Part shown: piece after piece, positions 7,854 to 16,139 of the stretch
Numbering within the stretch: position 1 is the first letter of the stretch
Layout of the letters: the number at the start of each line of letters is the position of its first letter
Assembly (NCBI GenBank): GCA_002781745.1
Contig: PFFW01000117.1
Coordinates: 28,280 to 92,279, forward strand
Direction: 5' to 3'
DNA: 64,000 bases
Source: Rhodospirillales bacterium CG15_BIG_FIL_POST_REV_8_21_14_020_66_15
GTDB lineage: Bacteria; Pseudomonadota; Alphaproteobacteria; Rhodospirillales; Casp-alpha2
Notes under the pieces: model-generated
What the model was told of the DNA's origin: nothing
Database searches by the model: none
The model's input: the letters and a program-made list of their open reading frames with translations, nothing else
Program-made: the position numbers and the translations under genes

Positions 7854-8843
7854 ATGCCCTTGATCGACAGAAATCTGTTTCTCGCCACCGTCGGCCTGAT
7901 CGCCGGCGTGATCCTGGCTCTCGGTTTCGCCACCGCATCCGCGGCGGGCACGCCCGCGTCCGGCGTCGGCCGTGCGTCGGCGCCTACGGTCCACCACCGC
8001 TCGGTCGAAGTCGACGGCCTTAGCATATTCTACCGCGAGGCGGGCGATCCGACGGCGCCGACCCTGCTTCTGCTGCACGGGTTTCCGTCATCGTCGTCCA
8101 TGTTCCGCAATCTCATTCCGGCCCTTGCCGACCGTTATCATGTGGTGGCGCCGGACTATCCGGGATTCGGTCGTTCGGCCATGCCGCTGGTGACCGAGTT
8201 CGAGTATACCTTCGACAACCTCTCGCGCGTGGTCGAGGCGTTTACGGAAAAGCTCGGGCTCAACGCCTACAGCCTGTACGTCATGGACTATGGCGCGCCC
8301 GTCGGATACCGCCTGGCGGTCAAGCATCCGGAGCGCGTCCAGGGCCTGATCATTCAGAACGGCAATGCGTATGAGGAAGGGCTCGAAGGGTTTTGGGATC
8401 CGTTCCGCGCATATTGGAAAGACCGCACCGCGGAAACGGCCAAACCGTTGGCAGGATTTCTGAACATCGGCGCGACCAAATGGCAGTACACCCACGGCAC
8501 CCGGGATCCGCACGTTATCAGCCCCGACGCCTGGACCGTCGATCAGTACTTCCTCGACCGGCCGGGCAACAAGGAGATCCAGTTGCAGTTGTTCTATGAC
8601 TATGGCTCCAACCCTCCCAAGTATGCGGAATGGCAGGCTTATTTCCGCCGCCATCAGCCGCCGGCCCTGATCGTTTGGGGCAAGAACGATCCGATCTTTC
8701 CGGCCTCGGGCGCCTATCCCTACAAGCGCGACCTGAAGAACGTGGATTTCCACCTGCTGGAGACGGGCCACTTCGCACTTGAAGAGGACGGCGATAAGAT
8801 CGCTCGCCTGATTCGGCGGTTCCTCGACACCAACGTCAACTGA
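7854..8843 (+). CDS. exported alpha/beta hydrolase with Asp nucleophile (haloalkane dehalogenase/epoxide hydrolase-like)
   Basis: The protein has 329 residues. Residues 1-31 look like a signal peptide or anchor (hydrophobic core [19 protein letters not shown], then ATASAAG), so the enzyme is probably periplasmic. The fold shows [10 protein letters not shown] (about 71-80, oxyanion HG), the nucleophile elbow VMDYGAPVG with Asp145 in place of the more usual Ser, GKNDPIFP with the acid, and ETGHFALEE with the catalytic His. An Asp nucleophile is the hallmark of haloalkane dehalogenases and epoxide hydrolases. AGGAGG lies 7 bp before the ATG. It is under the presumed control of the divergent TetR and is followed by a strong hairpin. 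Confidence 0.87.
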   Translation: MPLIDRNLFLATVGLIAGVILALGFATASAAGTPASGVGRASAPTVHHRSVEVDGLSIFYREAGDPTAPTLLLLHGFPSSSSMFRNLIPALADRYHVVAPDYPGFGRSAMPLVTEFEYTFDNLSRVVEAFTEKLGLNAYSLYVMDYGAPVGYRLAVKHPERVQGLIIQNGNAYEEGLEGFWDPFRAYWKDRTAETAKPLAGFLNIGATKWQYTHGTRDPHVISPDAWTVDQYFLDRPGNKEIQLQLFYDYGSNPPKYAEWQAYFRRHQPPALIVWGKNDPIFPASGAYPYKRDLKNVDFHLLETGHFALEEDGDKIARLIRRFLDTNVN

Positions 8844-8849
8844 GGGTGC

Positions 8850-8880
8850 GGGCCGGCGGAGCGGATGTTTCCGCCGGCCC
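8850..8880 (+). terminator. strong hairpin after the hydrolase gene
   Basis: An 11-bp perfect inverted repeat (GGGCCGGCGGA at 8850-8860 and TCCGCCGGCCC at 8870-8880) surrounds a 9-base loop 6 bp after the hydrolase stop codon. No long T-run follows, so it may act as a weak terminator or an mRNA 3'-end stabiliser before the next gene, 22 bp on. Confidence 0.6.
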
Positions 8881-8901
8881 GGCCTCGTTTCGGAGGCCAA
8901 G

Positions 8902-9525
8902 ATGACCAAGCCCACCAGCGATGTCGCCTTTACTGAAGCCGTGAAGGCGATCCAGGAACGCAAAGGCTCACGCCGGGGCTACGCCCGGATGGAGGAGAAC
9001 GGCGGCTGGAACGACCGCGTGACGGACGATCTGGCGGCCTTCATCGCCGCCCGCGATTCCTTCTATCTGGCGACGGCCAACGCGGATGGACAGCCCTATA
9101 TCCAGCATCGCGGCGGTCGGCCCGGGTTCTTAAAGGTGCTGGACGACCGCAGGCTCGCGTTCGCCGATTTCACCGGCAACCGGCAGTACATTTCCCAGGG
9201 AAACCTGGAAGAGAACGCCAAGGCCTTCATCTTCCTGATGGACTATGCGAGTCGTCGGCGTGTCAAAATCTGGGGCACCGCGCGGGTGGAGGAGGACGAT
9301 CCTGATCTGGTCGCTCGCCTGACCGACACCGGATACACCGAAGGCACGCCCGAACAGGCCGTGGTGTTCGAGGTCGCGACCTGGGACGTGAATTGTCCGC
9401 AGCACATCACGCCGCGCTTCACCGAGGCCGACATCGCCCGCGCCGTGCAGCCGCTGCACGACCGCATCAAGGAACTGGAATCGAGGCTGGTCAGCGCCGG
9501 CCTTCCCCTTACGCAAACGCCCTGA
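8902..9525 (+). CDS. pyridoxamine 5'-phosphate oxidase family FMN-binding protein
   Basis: This 207-residue protein has a split-barrel flavin-binding fold: [31 protein letters not shown] (about residues 46-77) is the classic first-strand and FMN-phosphate region, and [23 protein letters not shown] follows. Such proteins are general flavin reductases or oxidases; this subfamily (often annotated as FMN-binding general stress-like) has no firm reaction. A C-terminal helix with [11 protein letters not shown] may be a coiled coil for dimerisation. It lies 17 bp before the next small gene, so the two are probably co-transcribed. Confidence 0.85.
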   Translation: MTKPTSDVAFTEAVKAIQERKGSRRGYARMEENGGWNDRVTDDLAAFIAARDSFYLATANADGQPYIQHRGGRPGFLKVLDDRRLAFADFTGNRQYISQGNLEENAKAFIFLMDYASRRRVKIWGTARVEEDDPDLVARLTDTGYTEGTPEQAVVFEVATWDVNCPQHITPRFTEADIARAVQPLHDRIKELESRLVSAGLPLTQTP

Positions 9526-9542
9526 TTGAAGGAGCCTTTTTC

Positions 9543-10013
9543 ATGTCCGCAAGACCCCCGCTGCCGCCGTTCACCCGCGAGGCCGCCGCCCAGAAGGTGC
9601 GCATGGCCGAGAACGCCTGGAACACCCGCGATCCCGAACGTGTCGCCGCCGCCTATACGGAAGACAGCCGCTGGCGCAACCGAGCCGAGTTCTTCCAAGG
9701 CCGAAAGGCGATCGTCGAATTTCTGACCCGCAAATGGAACAGCGAACTGGACTATCGACTGGTCAAGGAGTTGTGGGCCTTCGATGGCAACCGGATCGCC
9801 GTGCGTTTCCAGTACGAATACCGGGACGAGGCGGACAACTGGTTCCGCGCCTATGGCAACGAGAACTGGGAGTTTGACGACAATGGCCTGATGTCCTGGC
9901 GCCAGGCATCGATCAACGACTTCCGCATCGACAGGGCGGACCGCAAGTTTACCTGGCCCGTGGACGGGCCGCGGCCGGACGATTTCCCTGGCCTGAGCGA
10001 ACTGGGATTGTAG
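9543..10013 (+). CDS. DUF1348 / NTF2-like protein
   Basis: The protein has 156 residues. The sequence [24 protein letters not shown] followed by [27 protein letters not shown] is the signature of DUF1348, a nuclear-transport-factor-2-like fold with a hydrophobic pocket. It ends with the usual [23 protein letters not shown] tail. Function is unknown; these proteins often accompany flavin and hydrolase genes, as here. The ATG at 9543 has GAAGGAG 7-13 bp upstream. The longer open frame upstream overlaps the preceding gene and is not coding. Confidence 0.88.
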   Translation: MSARPPLPPFTREAAAQKVRMAENAWNTRDPERVAAAYTEDSRWRNRAEFFQGRKAIVEFLTRKWNSELDYRLVKELWAFDGNRIAVRFQYEYRDEADNWFRAYGNENWEFDDNGLMSWRQASINDFRIDRADRKFTWPVDGPRPDDFPGLSELGL

Positions 10014-10121
10014 GTCGCGCCCGACACCCGGCGTCACGAAACCGGTGGTTCGGCAGGGAGTCCGGCTGATGCACTCTCCGGCGGCGATAACGACCGCATC
10101 GCCGGGCCGGCGCAGCGGGCA

Positions 10122-10784
10122 TCAAGACCGCACCGCCAGTCCCTTCTGCTTCATCCGCCACAACAGGACGTCCATCCGGTCCTGGCCGTAGAAGGTTTCT
10201 CCGTCGAACACCATGCAAGGTACGCCCCAGTGGTCGGCGGCGTCGAAGGCGCGCTGGTTTTCGTCAATCAGGTCCTCCAGCATCTCCGGCTGGTTGTCGA
10301 CCTCGTCCAACACCTCGTCGGCGTCGAGCCCCGCCTTGGTCAGGGCCGCGCGGAAGTGTTCATCCGTGTTCCAGTCGTCGGTCAGCCCGTCCCACAGGGT
10401 GCGCATGAGGGAGTCGGTAAAGGCGAAGGACCTGCCGCGCGCCTGTGCCGCCACGCCCATGCGCGTGATGCGGCGGATGTGGGGCTGGACCTCGGCTATC
10501 GTGTAGGTCTCGTTGTCCATGACGATGGGGTCGGGCACGGGCCGGCGGATAGGCATGCCCAGATACTCGGCGACACGGTGGTAGTCCTGGGTGTGGTAAG
10601 TCCGGTACTTGCGGTTCACGGTGGCGAAGAAGTCCGGGTTGCGCACGGCCATGGGATAGACCGGGCGGACCTGCACTGTCAGGTCATAGGTTTCCAGCCA
10701 GTCGCGGAAGCGGTCCAGGGTCAGGTAGCAGTAGGGACTGCGGTAGGACCAGAAGACGTCAACTGAATGTCCCATGGCGCTCAT
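10122..10784 (-). CDS. DsbA-family / 2-hydroxychromene-2-carboxylate isomerase-like protein
   Basis: The protein has 220 residues and a thioredoxin-like fold with a helical insert. Near the N-terminus VFWSYRSPYCYLTLDRF has SPYC where DsbA has CPHC, the pattern seen in HCCA isomerases and kappa-class GSTs. The C-terminus has DHWGVPCMVFDGETFYGQDRMDVL, with the cis-proline GVP motif and GQDR. These enzymes use glutathione to isomerise aromatic-degradation intermediates. The ATG at 10782-10784 overlaps the stop of the esterase gene (ATGA), which is why this start was preferred over the ATG nine bases inside. A gst gene lies upstream in the same run, consistent with a glutathione-dependent route. 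Confidence 0.85.
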   Translation of the reverse strand: MSAMGHSVDVFWSYRSPYCYLTLDRFRDWLETYDLTVQVRPVYPMAVRNPDFFATVNRKYRTYHTQDYHRVAEYLGMPIRRPVPDPIVMDNETYTIAEVQPHIRRITRMGVAAQARGRSFAFTDSLMRTLWDGLTDDWNTDEHFRAALTKAGLDADEVLDEVDNQPEMLEDLIDENQRAFDAADHWGVPCMVFDGETFYGQDRMDVLLWRMKQKGLAVRS

Positions 10785-11650
10785 CCCAACCCCATCTGGC
10801 GCACCATGGCGCGGCACAGGTCGCTGTCGGGCCCCGCATAGTGGTCCAGGATCGTGAAATGGTTGGCGCCCGGCACCTCCATCAGCTCGACCTTGCCGGC
10901 CTTGCCCGTCCAGGCTTCGCTCAGGGCCTGCGACTGGCGCAGGAACTCCTCGGTCTCCGCGCCGCCGACGGCGATCAGGGTCGAGCCGCCGCCCAACGGG
11001 GACAGGAACTCCGGCGAATACGCACCCACGTCGTCTTCCGTCAGGTGCAGGGTGTCGTCGATGTAGCAATGGCGCATGGGCGCCAGGTCGAAGATGCCGG
11101 ACAGCGCCGCGGCGCCCTTTACCGCGTCCGCCGGAAGGCCCCATGCGCTCCAGTCGGTCGCCTGCAGCATCGCGGCGATGTGCCCGCCCGCCGAATGGCC
11201 CGACACGAACAGGCGATCGCGGTCGCCGTTATAGCTGTCCGCGTTGTTCCACGCCCAGGCCACGGCAGCGCGGCATTGGCGCATCAGTTCCGTCATGTCG
11301 ACCGACGGGATCAGGGCGTATTCGACGGAGATGACGACCGCCCCGGCTTCGACCTGGCCCTGCACGACGAAACGGGAATCCTCCTTGTCGCGGCTCATCC
11401 AGAACCCGCCGTGGAAGAACAGGCGGACGGGGAAGGGACCGTCGCCCTCCGGCTTGAAGATGTCGAGCCGTTCGCGCGGATGGTCGCCGTAGACGACGTC
11501 GAGCCTGCAGTCGAAATCCTCGGTCACCTTGGTGCAGGCGGGGGCCCAGCCTGCGTAGATTTCGGCGTGGTTGGGCACGCGTGCGCGGTTGTTGTACTGG
11601 AAATCCAGGTCGGACCGGGTCATGCCCCGGTAGAGGGTCTGCTCAGTCAT
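10781..11650 (-). CDS. alpha/beta hydrolase, esterase/kynurenine formamidase-like
   Basis: The protein has 289 residues and belongs to the hormone-sensitive lipase/arylformamidase side of the alpha/beta hydrolases. FFHGGFWMSRDK (about residues 79-90) is the HGG oxyanion motif, LFVSGHSAGGHIAA contains the nucleophile Ser, and EVPGANHFTILDHY contains the catalytic His. The N-terminus DFQYNNRARVPNHAEIYAGW resembles proteins annotated as arylformamidases. The substrate is probably a small ester or amide. It lies between a gst and a DsbA-like isomerase gene and overlaps the latter by 4 bases, so the three are likely one operon. Confidence 0.87.
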   Translation of the reverse strand: MTEQTLYRGMTRSDLDFQYNNRARVPNHAEIYAGWAPACTKVTEDFDCRLDVVYGDHPRERLDIFKPEGDGPFPVRLFFHGGFWMSRDKEDSRFVVQGQVEAGAVVISVEYALIPSVDMTELMRQCRAAVAWAWNNADSYNGDRDRLFVSGHSAGGHIAAMLQATDWSAWGLPADAVKGAAALSGIFDLAPMRHCYIDDTLHLTEDDVGAYSPEFLSPLGGGSTLIAVGGAETEEFLRQSQALSEAWTGKAGKVELMEVPGANHFTILDHYAGPDSDLCRAMVRQMGLG

Positions 11651-11670
11651 TGTCGTGAAAAGGCCTTTGG

Positions 11671-12291
11671 TTATTCGAAGGGAAGCATCACGTTTTTCTT
11701 GTAGGCCGGGCGCACGTTGAGGCGGTCCCACCAGGCCTTCAGGTTGGGCAGGTCGGGGCCGTCCGGCACCAGCGTGTGCCAGCGGTAGGCGGAACAACCG
11801 CAAGGGATGTCGCCCATGTTCAAGGTGTTGCCGGTGAGAAAGGGCTTGTCGGCCAGGTGCGTGTCGAGCACGGACCAAAGCTGTCCGGCCTTTTCCTTGG
11901 CCTCGGCGAGCGCCTTTTCGTTGCGGTTCGCGTCCGTCGCCCTGATCATCTGGAAATAGATCACGGTCATCGGCGGGTGCAGTGTCGTCAGGTACCAGTC
12001 CATCCACTGATGGGCCTGACCGCGCGCCTTGACGTCGGCCGGCAGCCAGGGATCGCCGCCGTAGGCCTCCAGGATGTAGCGCACGATGGCCTGGCTTTCC
12101 CACACCACGTAGTCGCCGTCCTCCAATACCGGGATCAGCCCCATGGGGTTCTTGGCCAGGTACGCCGGATCCTGGTTGCCGCCGTACTTGCCCCCCACGT
12201 CGACACGTTCGGCCTCAAGGCCAAGTTCGTCTATCAGCCACATGACTTTTTGTACGTTGACGGATGTGGCACGTCCCAGCACTCTGAGCAT
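11671..12291 (-). CDS. glutathione S-transferase family protein
   Basis: The protein has 206 residues. The N-terminal thioredoxin-like domain (about 1-80) starts MLRVLGRATSVNVQKVMWLIDELGLEAE, contains NPMGLIPVLEDGDYVVWESQAIVRYI with the cis-Pro and the glutathione-binding ES pair, and is followed by an all-helical C-terminal domain with WMDWYLTTLHPP. This matches theta/beta-type bacterial GSTs, which conjugate or dehalogenate electrophiles or act as isomerases. It is first in a minus-strand operon with an esterase and a DsbA-like isomerase. It starts 43 bp from the divergent MFS gene. Confidence 0.9.
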   Translation of the reverse strand: MLRVLGRATSVNVQKVMWLIDELGLEAERVDVGGKYGGNQDPAYLAKNPMGLIPVLEDGDYVVWESQAIVRYILEAYGGDPWLPADVKARGQAHQWMDWYLTTLHPPMTVIYFQMIRATDANRNEKALAEAKEKAGQLWSVLDTHLADKPFLTGNTLNMGDIPCGCSAYRWHTLVPDGPDLPNLKAWWDRLNVRPAYKKNVMLPFE

Positions 12292-12334
12292 TCAGGTCTC
12301 CTCCCAAGATTGCAGCCCGAAAGCAAGTTAACAC

Positions 12335-13558
12335 ATGAGCGAAAATCCTGTCGCGGGCGAAAGCATGGCGCCTGGTAAACGTCTCGTGTGGGGGCTGGCG
12401 TCGACCTGGGCGGTACAGGTCGTCGGCACGGCGGCGGTGTTCGGCGTGCCCGTGCTGGCTCCCGTTATCGCGCCGGAGATGGGCGTCGATCCCACGCTGG
12501 TGGGTGTCTACGTAGCCGTCGCCTACCTGACGGGACAGGTCACGGGACTGATGTCGGGCGGCTTCATGGACCGCTACGGCGCGCTTCGCATCTCGCAGGT
12601 CTCGTGCGTGTTCGCGGCGCTGGGGATCGTCATGCTGTTTCCCGCCTTGGTCTGGCTGGCCCCGGTGGCGGCGCTCCTGATGGGGACCTGTTACGGGCCT
12701 CTCAATCCGACCAGTTCCAAGATCCTGCGCGGGCTCGGCGCCGACCGCCGCCAGCCGCTGATCTTTTCCGTAAAGCAGACGGGCGTGCCCGTGGCCGGGG
12801 TGCTGGTCGGCATGACGCTGCCGGTGTTGACGGTCAGTTTCGGCTGGCGCTGGGCGTTCGGCGTATTCGCCGTGGCCGCGGTCCTGGTCGCTTTGGCGAT
12901 CCAGCCTGTGCGCGAAACCTTCGATCACGACCGGCGGCGCAACGGCGGCCGGCCCCAGATCAAGGTCTGGGGGCCCCTGAAGATCGTGCTCGGCGATCCC
13001 GCCTTGCGCTCTCTCTCTCTCGTCGGTTTCGCCCTGGCCGGCGCGCAGATCAGCCTGGGCTCGTTCTACGTGCTCTACCTGATCCACACCTTGAACTGGT
13101 CCCTGGTCGACGCAGGCCTTCTTTACGCCGCGGTTCAAGCCGGGGGTATCGGCGGGCGCCTGGCCTGGGGCTATGTCGCAAAGCAGATTTTCACGCCGAC
13201 GGCGGTTCTGGTCGGCATCAGCGTCCTGGTCTGCGGATTGTTCGGCGCGACCACGCTGATTTCGCCCGCTTGGCCCACATGGACCGTCGGCGCCCTGTCC
13301 CTGGCGCTCGGCCTGTGCAGCTACGGCTGGAACGGTGTCTGGCTGTCCGAGGTCGCCGACATCGCCCCCCAGGCCCATATCGGCGACGCCACAGGCGGCG
13401 CCCAGTTCATCATGTTCGGCGGGGTGACCGTGATGCCGCCCGTGTTCGGCGTTCTGGTCGACTGGACCGGAAGCTACGTCGCCCCCTTCGTGGCCGCGGG
13501 CCTGTTCGTGGTTGCGGTCGCCCTCCACATGGCATTGATGCTGCGCGCCAAGTCGTAA
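12335..13558 (+). CDS. MFS transporter
   Basis: This 407-residue protein has about 12 hydrophobic segments. Family signatures are GGFMDRYGALR between segments 2 and 3 and WGYVAKQIFTP at the matching place in the second half. The loop between the halves is basic (DHDRRRNGGRPQIKV, about residues 200-215). It resembles OxlT/cyanate-type carriers in organisation, but the substrate is unknown. It is divergent from the gst-esterase-isomerase operon with only 43 bp between the starts, so the promoters must overlap and shared control is likely. Confidence 0.87.
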   Translation: MSENPVAGESMAPGKRLVWGLASTWAVQVVGTAAVFGVPVLAPVIAPEMGVDPTLVGVYVAVAYLTGQVTGLMSGGFMDRYGALRISQVSCVFAALGIVMLFPALVWLAPVAALLMGTCYGPLNPTSSKILRGLGADRRQPLIFSVKQTGVPVAGVLVGMTLPVLTVSFGWRWAFGVFAVAAVLVALAIQPVRETFDHDRRRNGGRPQIKVWGPLKIVLGDPALRSLSLVGFALAGAQISLGSFYVLYLIHTLNWSLVDAGLLYAAVQAGGIGGRLAWGYVAKQIFTPTAVLVGISVLVCGLFGATTLISPAWPTWTVGALSLALGLCSYGWNGVWLSEVADIAPQAHIGDATGGAQFIMFGGVTVMPPVFGVLVDWTGSYVAPFVAAGLFVVAVALHMALMLRAKS

Positions 13559-13630
13559 ACGAATTGAATGTCTATTGCATAGCAAGGGGTTGTCTCCCTC
13601 TGCCTATGGTGTCGGTACACCCTTTGACCC

Positions 13631-13636
13631 TATAAT
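13631..13636 (+). promoter_or_regulatory. putative -10 box of the sigma54 activator gene
   Basis: A perfect TATAAT lies here, but the region about 17 bp upstream (13608-13613) has no good -35 box. Transcription would start around 13643, making an ATG at 13645 almost leaderless. This supports translation from the ATG at 13678 instead. Confidence 0.4.
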
Positions 13637-13677
13637 CCGAACCCATGTCGTACCGTCGCCGCGAGATTTCCGATCCC

Positions 13678-15132
13678 ATGTCCGCCCCGACTGTGCGGCG
13701 CCTGCTGTTGGTCGAGGACGACCCGCCGCTGGCGCGGGTCTATCAGGAATACCTGAAGTCGGAACCCTACGACGTCGTCCATGCCGAGACGGGCAAGCAG
13801 GCCCTCACGGCGCTAGCCGGCGGTCCGTTCGACATGGTGGTGCTCGACGTGCAGCTTCCGGACATGAGCGGCCTGGACATTCTGAAGAAGGTGGCCCAGG
13901 AGAATTCCCGCACGGCCGTGGTCATGATCACGGCGCACGGTTCGGTCAACATGGCCGTCGACGCCATGCGCGAGGGCGCCGCCGACTTCCTGATGAAGCC
14001 GTTCAATGCGGAACGCCTGATCTTCACGCTGCGCAACGCCCTTGAACGCCAGGAACTGAAGGGCATTGTCCAGACGCTGAAGCGGACTTTCGATCGTGAG
14101 ACCTATTGCGGTTTCATCGGCAAGTCGCTGGCCATGCAGACGGTCTACCGCATCATCGATTCCGCGGCGCCGTCGAAGGCGACCGTATTCATCACCGGGG
14201 AGTCGGGTACCGGCAAGGAAGTCTGCGCCGAGGCCGTGCACGGCCAAAGCCCGCGCAAGGACAAACCGTTCATTGCGCTGAACTGCGGAGCCATTCCCAA
14301 GGAATTGATGGAGAGCGAAATCTTCGGTCACGTAATGGGGGCCTTCACCGGGGCGCATGCCAACCGGGACGGGGCGGCGACACTCGCCGACGGCGGGACT
14401 CTTTTCCTGGACGAGGTCTGCGAGATGGACCAGTCGCTGCAGGTCAAGCTTCTGCGCTTCATCCAGACCGGCGGATTTCAGAAGGTCGGCAACTCGAACG
14501 TGGAAAAGGTCGATGTCCGCTTCGTCTGCGCCACCAACAAGGACCCCTGGGAGGCGGTCGAGAAAGGCGGCTTCCGCGAGGACCTGTACTTCCGCCTGCA
14601 CGTCATTCCCATCCACCTGCCTCCGCTTCGCGAACGAGGCGACGACATCCTGGATATCGCCGGAAGGTTTCTCACCGAATTCGCGGCCGAGGAAGGCAAG
14701 GGGTTCCAGGCCTTCGACGAGGAAACCGCCGCCATCCTGGCCGCCTATCCCTGGCCCGGAAACGTGCGCCAGTTGCAGAACGTGATACGCAACGTCGTCG
14801 TCCTGCACGATGGTGAGGTGGTCGCGGCCGACATGTTGCCGTCGCCGCTGGCGGACGCAGGGGGCGCGCGGCGGACGCCCGCTCCCCCGTCCGGGCCGGC
14901 TGAACCGAAACCGTCCGTGCGGGTCTCCCAACCCGTCGCGGGCGGGGAAGACGGCCTTGTCATCCGCCCCCTGTGGCAGGTCGAACAGGAGCTGATCAAC
15001 GCGGCGATCCGCCAATGCGACGGCAACGTCTCCCGGGCGGCGGCGTTGCTGGAACTGAGTCCGTCTACGGTCTACAGGCGCCTGCGCGAGGCGGAGGAGA
15101 AAGCCGAGGGCGGATCCGATGCCGCCGAGTAG
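13678..15132 (+). CDS. LuxO-like sigma54-dependent response regulator
   Basis: This activator of sigma54 RNA polymerase has about 484 residues. The receiver domain spans roughly 8-120, with acidic pair Glu13/Asp14-Asp15, phospho-acceptor Asp57 in VVLDVQLPDMSG, and MKPF. The central AAA+ domain has Walker A GESGTGKE, GAFTGA (the sigma54-contact loop), Walker B GGTLFLDEVCEMD and a second-region RFIQTGGFQKVG that closely resembles Vibrio LuxO. A Fis-type HTH lies at the C-terminus (NVSRAAALLELSPSTVYRRL). A Pro-rich linker precedes the HTH. It is convergent, 9 bp apart, with an HPt and a receiver gene, which makes a LuxU-LuxO-style relay likely. An alternative ATG lies at 13645. Confidence 0.9.
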   Translation: MSAPTVRRLLLVEDDPPLARVYQEYLKSEPYDVVHAETGKQALTALAGGPFDMVVLDVQLPDMSGLDILKKVAQENSRTAVVMITAHGSVNMAVDAMREGAADFLMKPFNAERLIFTLRNALERQELKGIVQTLKRTFDRETYCGFIGKSLAMQTVYRIIDSAAPSKATVFITGESGTGKEVCAEAVHGQSPRKDKPFIALNCGAIPKELMESEIFGHVMGAFTGAHANRDGAATLADGGTLFLDEVCEMDQSLQVKLLRFIQTGGFQKVGNSNVEKVDVRFVCATNKDPWEAVEKGGFREDLYFRLHVIPIHLPPLRERGDDILDIAGRFLTEFAAEEGKGFQAFDEETAAILAAYPWPGNVRQLQNVIRNVVVLHDGEVVAADMLPSPLADAGGARRTPAPPSGPAEPKPSVRVSQPVAGGEDGLVIRPLWQVEQELINAAIRQCDGNVSRAAALLELSPSTVYRRLREAEEKAEGGSDAAE

Positions 15133-15141
15133 GGCCAGGCG

Positions 15142-15504
15142 CTATTCCGAAATTTCCTGTACGTAGGCGTCCAGCACGCGTTTCGCCGCGTCGAGTGCCT
15201 GGATAAGATTGGCTGTCAGACGTTCGGCCGCGGGCCGATCGCCGATCTTGCCGGCGGCTTCCAGTTCGGCGCTGATCCGTCGGACTTCTCCCGCGCCGAA
15301 GGTGGCGGCGCTGCTCTTCAGGGCGTGCGCCTCGGCGGCGATGCCGTCGAGCCTGCCCGCCGCCATATGCTCGGTGATCTTCAAGGCCCGGGCGTCGGCG
15401 GACCTGATGAACACCGCGATGAGTTCCGGCATCAACTCGCGGCTGGTATCCGCCTCCAGCCCGGTAAGAATCCGACGATGGATGGGGGAGGTATCTTCCG
15501 GCAT
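15142..15504 (-). CDS. HPt domain protein (LuxU-like phosphotransferase)
   Basis: This 120-residue protein is made of one histidine-containing phosphotransfer domain. The motif EAHALKSSAATFGA places the phosphorylated histidine at residue 60, and the surrounding four-helix pattern is complete. There is no kinase or receiver domain. The ATG at 15502-15504 was chosen because the domain starts directly after it. It follows the receiver-protein gene by 10 bp on the same strand and faces the LuxO-like gene, so it probably carries phosphate between an unlinked hybrid kinase or the receiver protein and the sigma54 activator. Confidence 0.88.
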   Translation of the reverse strand: MPEDTSPIHRRILTGLEADTSRELMPELIAVFIRSADARALKITEHMAAGRLDGIAAEAHALKSSAATFGAGEVRRISAELEAAGKIGDRPAAERLTANLIQALDAAKRVLDAYVQEISE

Positions 15505-15514
15505 CGCCGCCGGC

Positions 15515-16048
15515 CTAGACTGCCGCGCGGCGCGATAGACTGCCCAGGATGACCCGGAACAGGTTGTCGCGGCGAACGGGCTTTGCCATGCAGATGTCGA
15601 AACCGGCTTCCCGCATGGCCGCGATGCGGACAGGCGAGACATCGCTGGTGATGGCGATCAAGGTCAGGTCGGCGTTGACGTCGGGCCGGGCACGGATCGT
15701 TCGCGCGGCCTCCAGTCCGTCCATCACCGGCATGTTGATGTCGAGAAGGAACAGGTCGACCTGCTTGCCGTCGTTCAGCACGTCGATTGCCTGGCTGCCG
15801 TTCTCCACGGCGGTCACGGTAAGGCCTGACTTTTCCAGCAGGCTGCCGATCACCAGCCGATTGGAGGTGTCGTCGTCGGCCAGAATGACATGCCATTCCA
15901 ACGTCCCGCCGCCGTTGCCGGCCAGCCGGCTGTCGATCCAGCGGCTCAGATTCTCGAAATCGGCGTCATTTTGCGCCCGCGTGCTCAAAGGCAACGCGTC
16001 GAGATCCTCAAAATAGGCCGCAAGTTGCTGGCTTTCCGGAATTTCCAC
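15515..16048 (-). CDS. single-domain response regulator with N-terminal extension
   Basis: The protein has 177 residues. After about 50 residues without a recognised fold comes a CheY-like receiver (about 52-170) with VILADDD (Asp58-Asp60), phospho-acceptor Asp103 in LFLLDINMPVMDG, the switch Ser/Thr in AITSD, and the lysine in CMAKPV. There is no output domain, so it may be an intermediate or a phosphate sink in a phosphorelay. It is co-directional with the HPt gene and only 10 bp upstream of it. The N-terminal extension is acidic and contains ESQQLAAYFEDLDALP; I cannot assign it. Confidence 0.87.
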   Translation of the reverse strand: MEIPESQQLAAYFEDLDALPLSTRAQNDADFENLSRWIDSRLAGNGGGTLEWHVILADDDTSNRLVIGSLLEKSGLTVTAVENGSQAIDVLNDGKQVDLFLLDINMPVMDGLEAARTIRARPDVNADLTLIAITSDVSPVRIAAMREAGFDICMAKPVRRDNLFRVILGSLSRRAAV

Positions 16049-16094
16049 TCACGCACAGCCATCCGAATGATATGTCGACGTCTATATGCAACAT

Positions 16095-16112
16095 CTATGC
16101 CAAAAGGCATAG
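16095..16112 (-). repeat. short inverted repeat
   Basis: CTATGCC-AAAA-GGCATAG is a perfect 7-bp stem with a 4-base loop. On the minus strand the loop is TTTT. It lies just beyond the terminator of the gamma-glutamyltransferase gene and 47 bp upstream of the receiver gene, and could be a second terminator element or an operator for the relay genes. Confidence 0.4.
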
Positions 16113-16117
16113 TCTGG

Positions 16118-16137
16118 CCCGGCCCACGCGGGCCGGG
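16118..16137 (-). terminator. hairpin terminator of the gamma-glutamyltransferase gene
   Basis: A perfect 8-bp GC stem (CCCGGCCC / GGGCCGGG) with a 4-base loop begins 2 bp after the stop codon of the gene ending at 16140. It separates that gene from the receiver/HPt operon on the same strand. No clear U-tract follows. Confidence 0.6.
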
Positions 16138-16139
16138 AG

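Noticed and set aside
10082..10104. CGGCGAT/ATCGCCG inverted repeat as a terminator between convergent genes
   Set aside because: Stem of 7 bp with a 9-base loop and no T-run; plausible but too weak to list as a feature.
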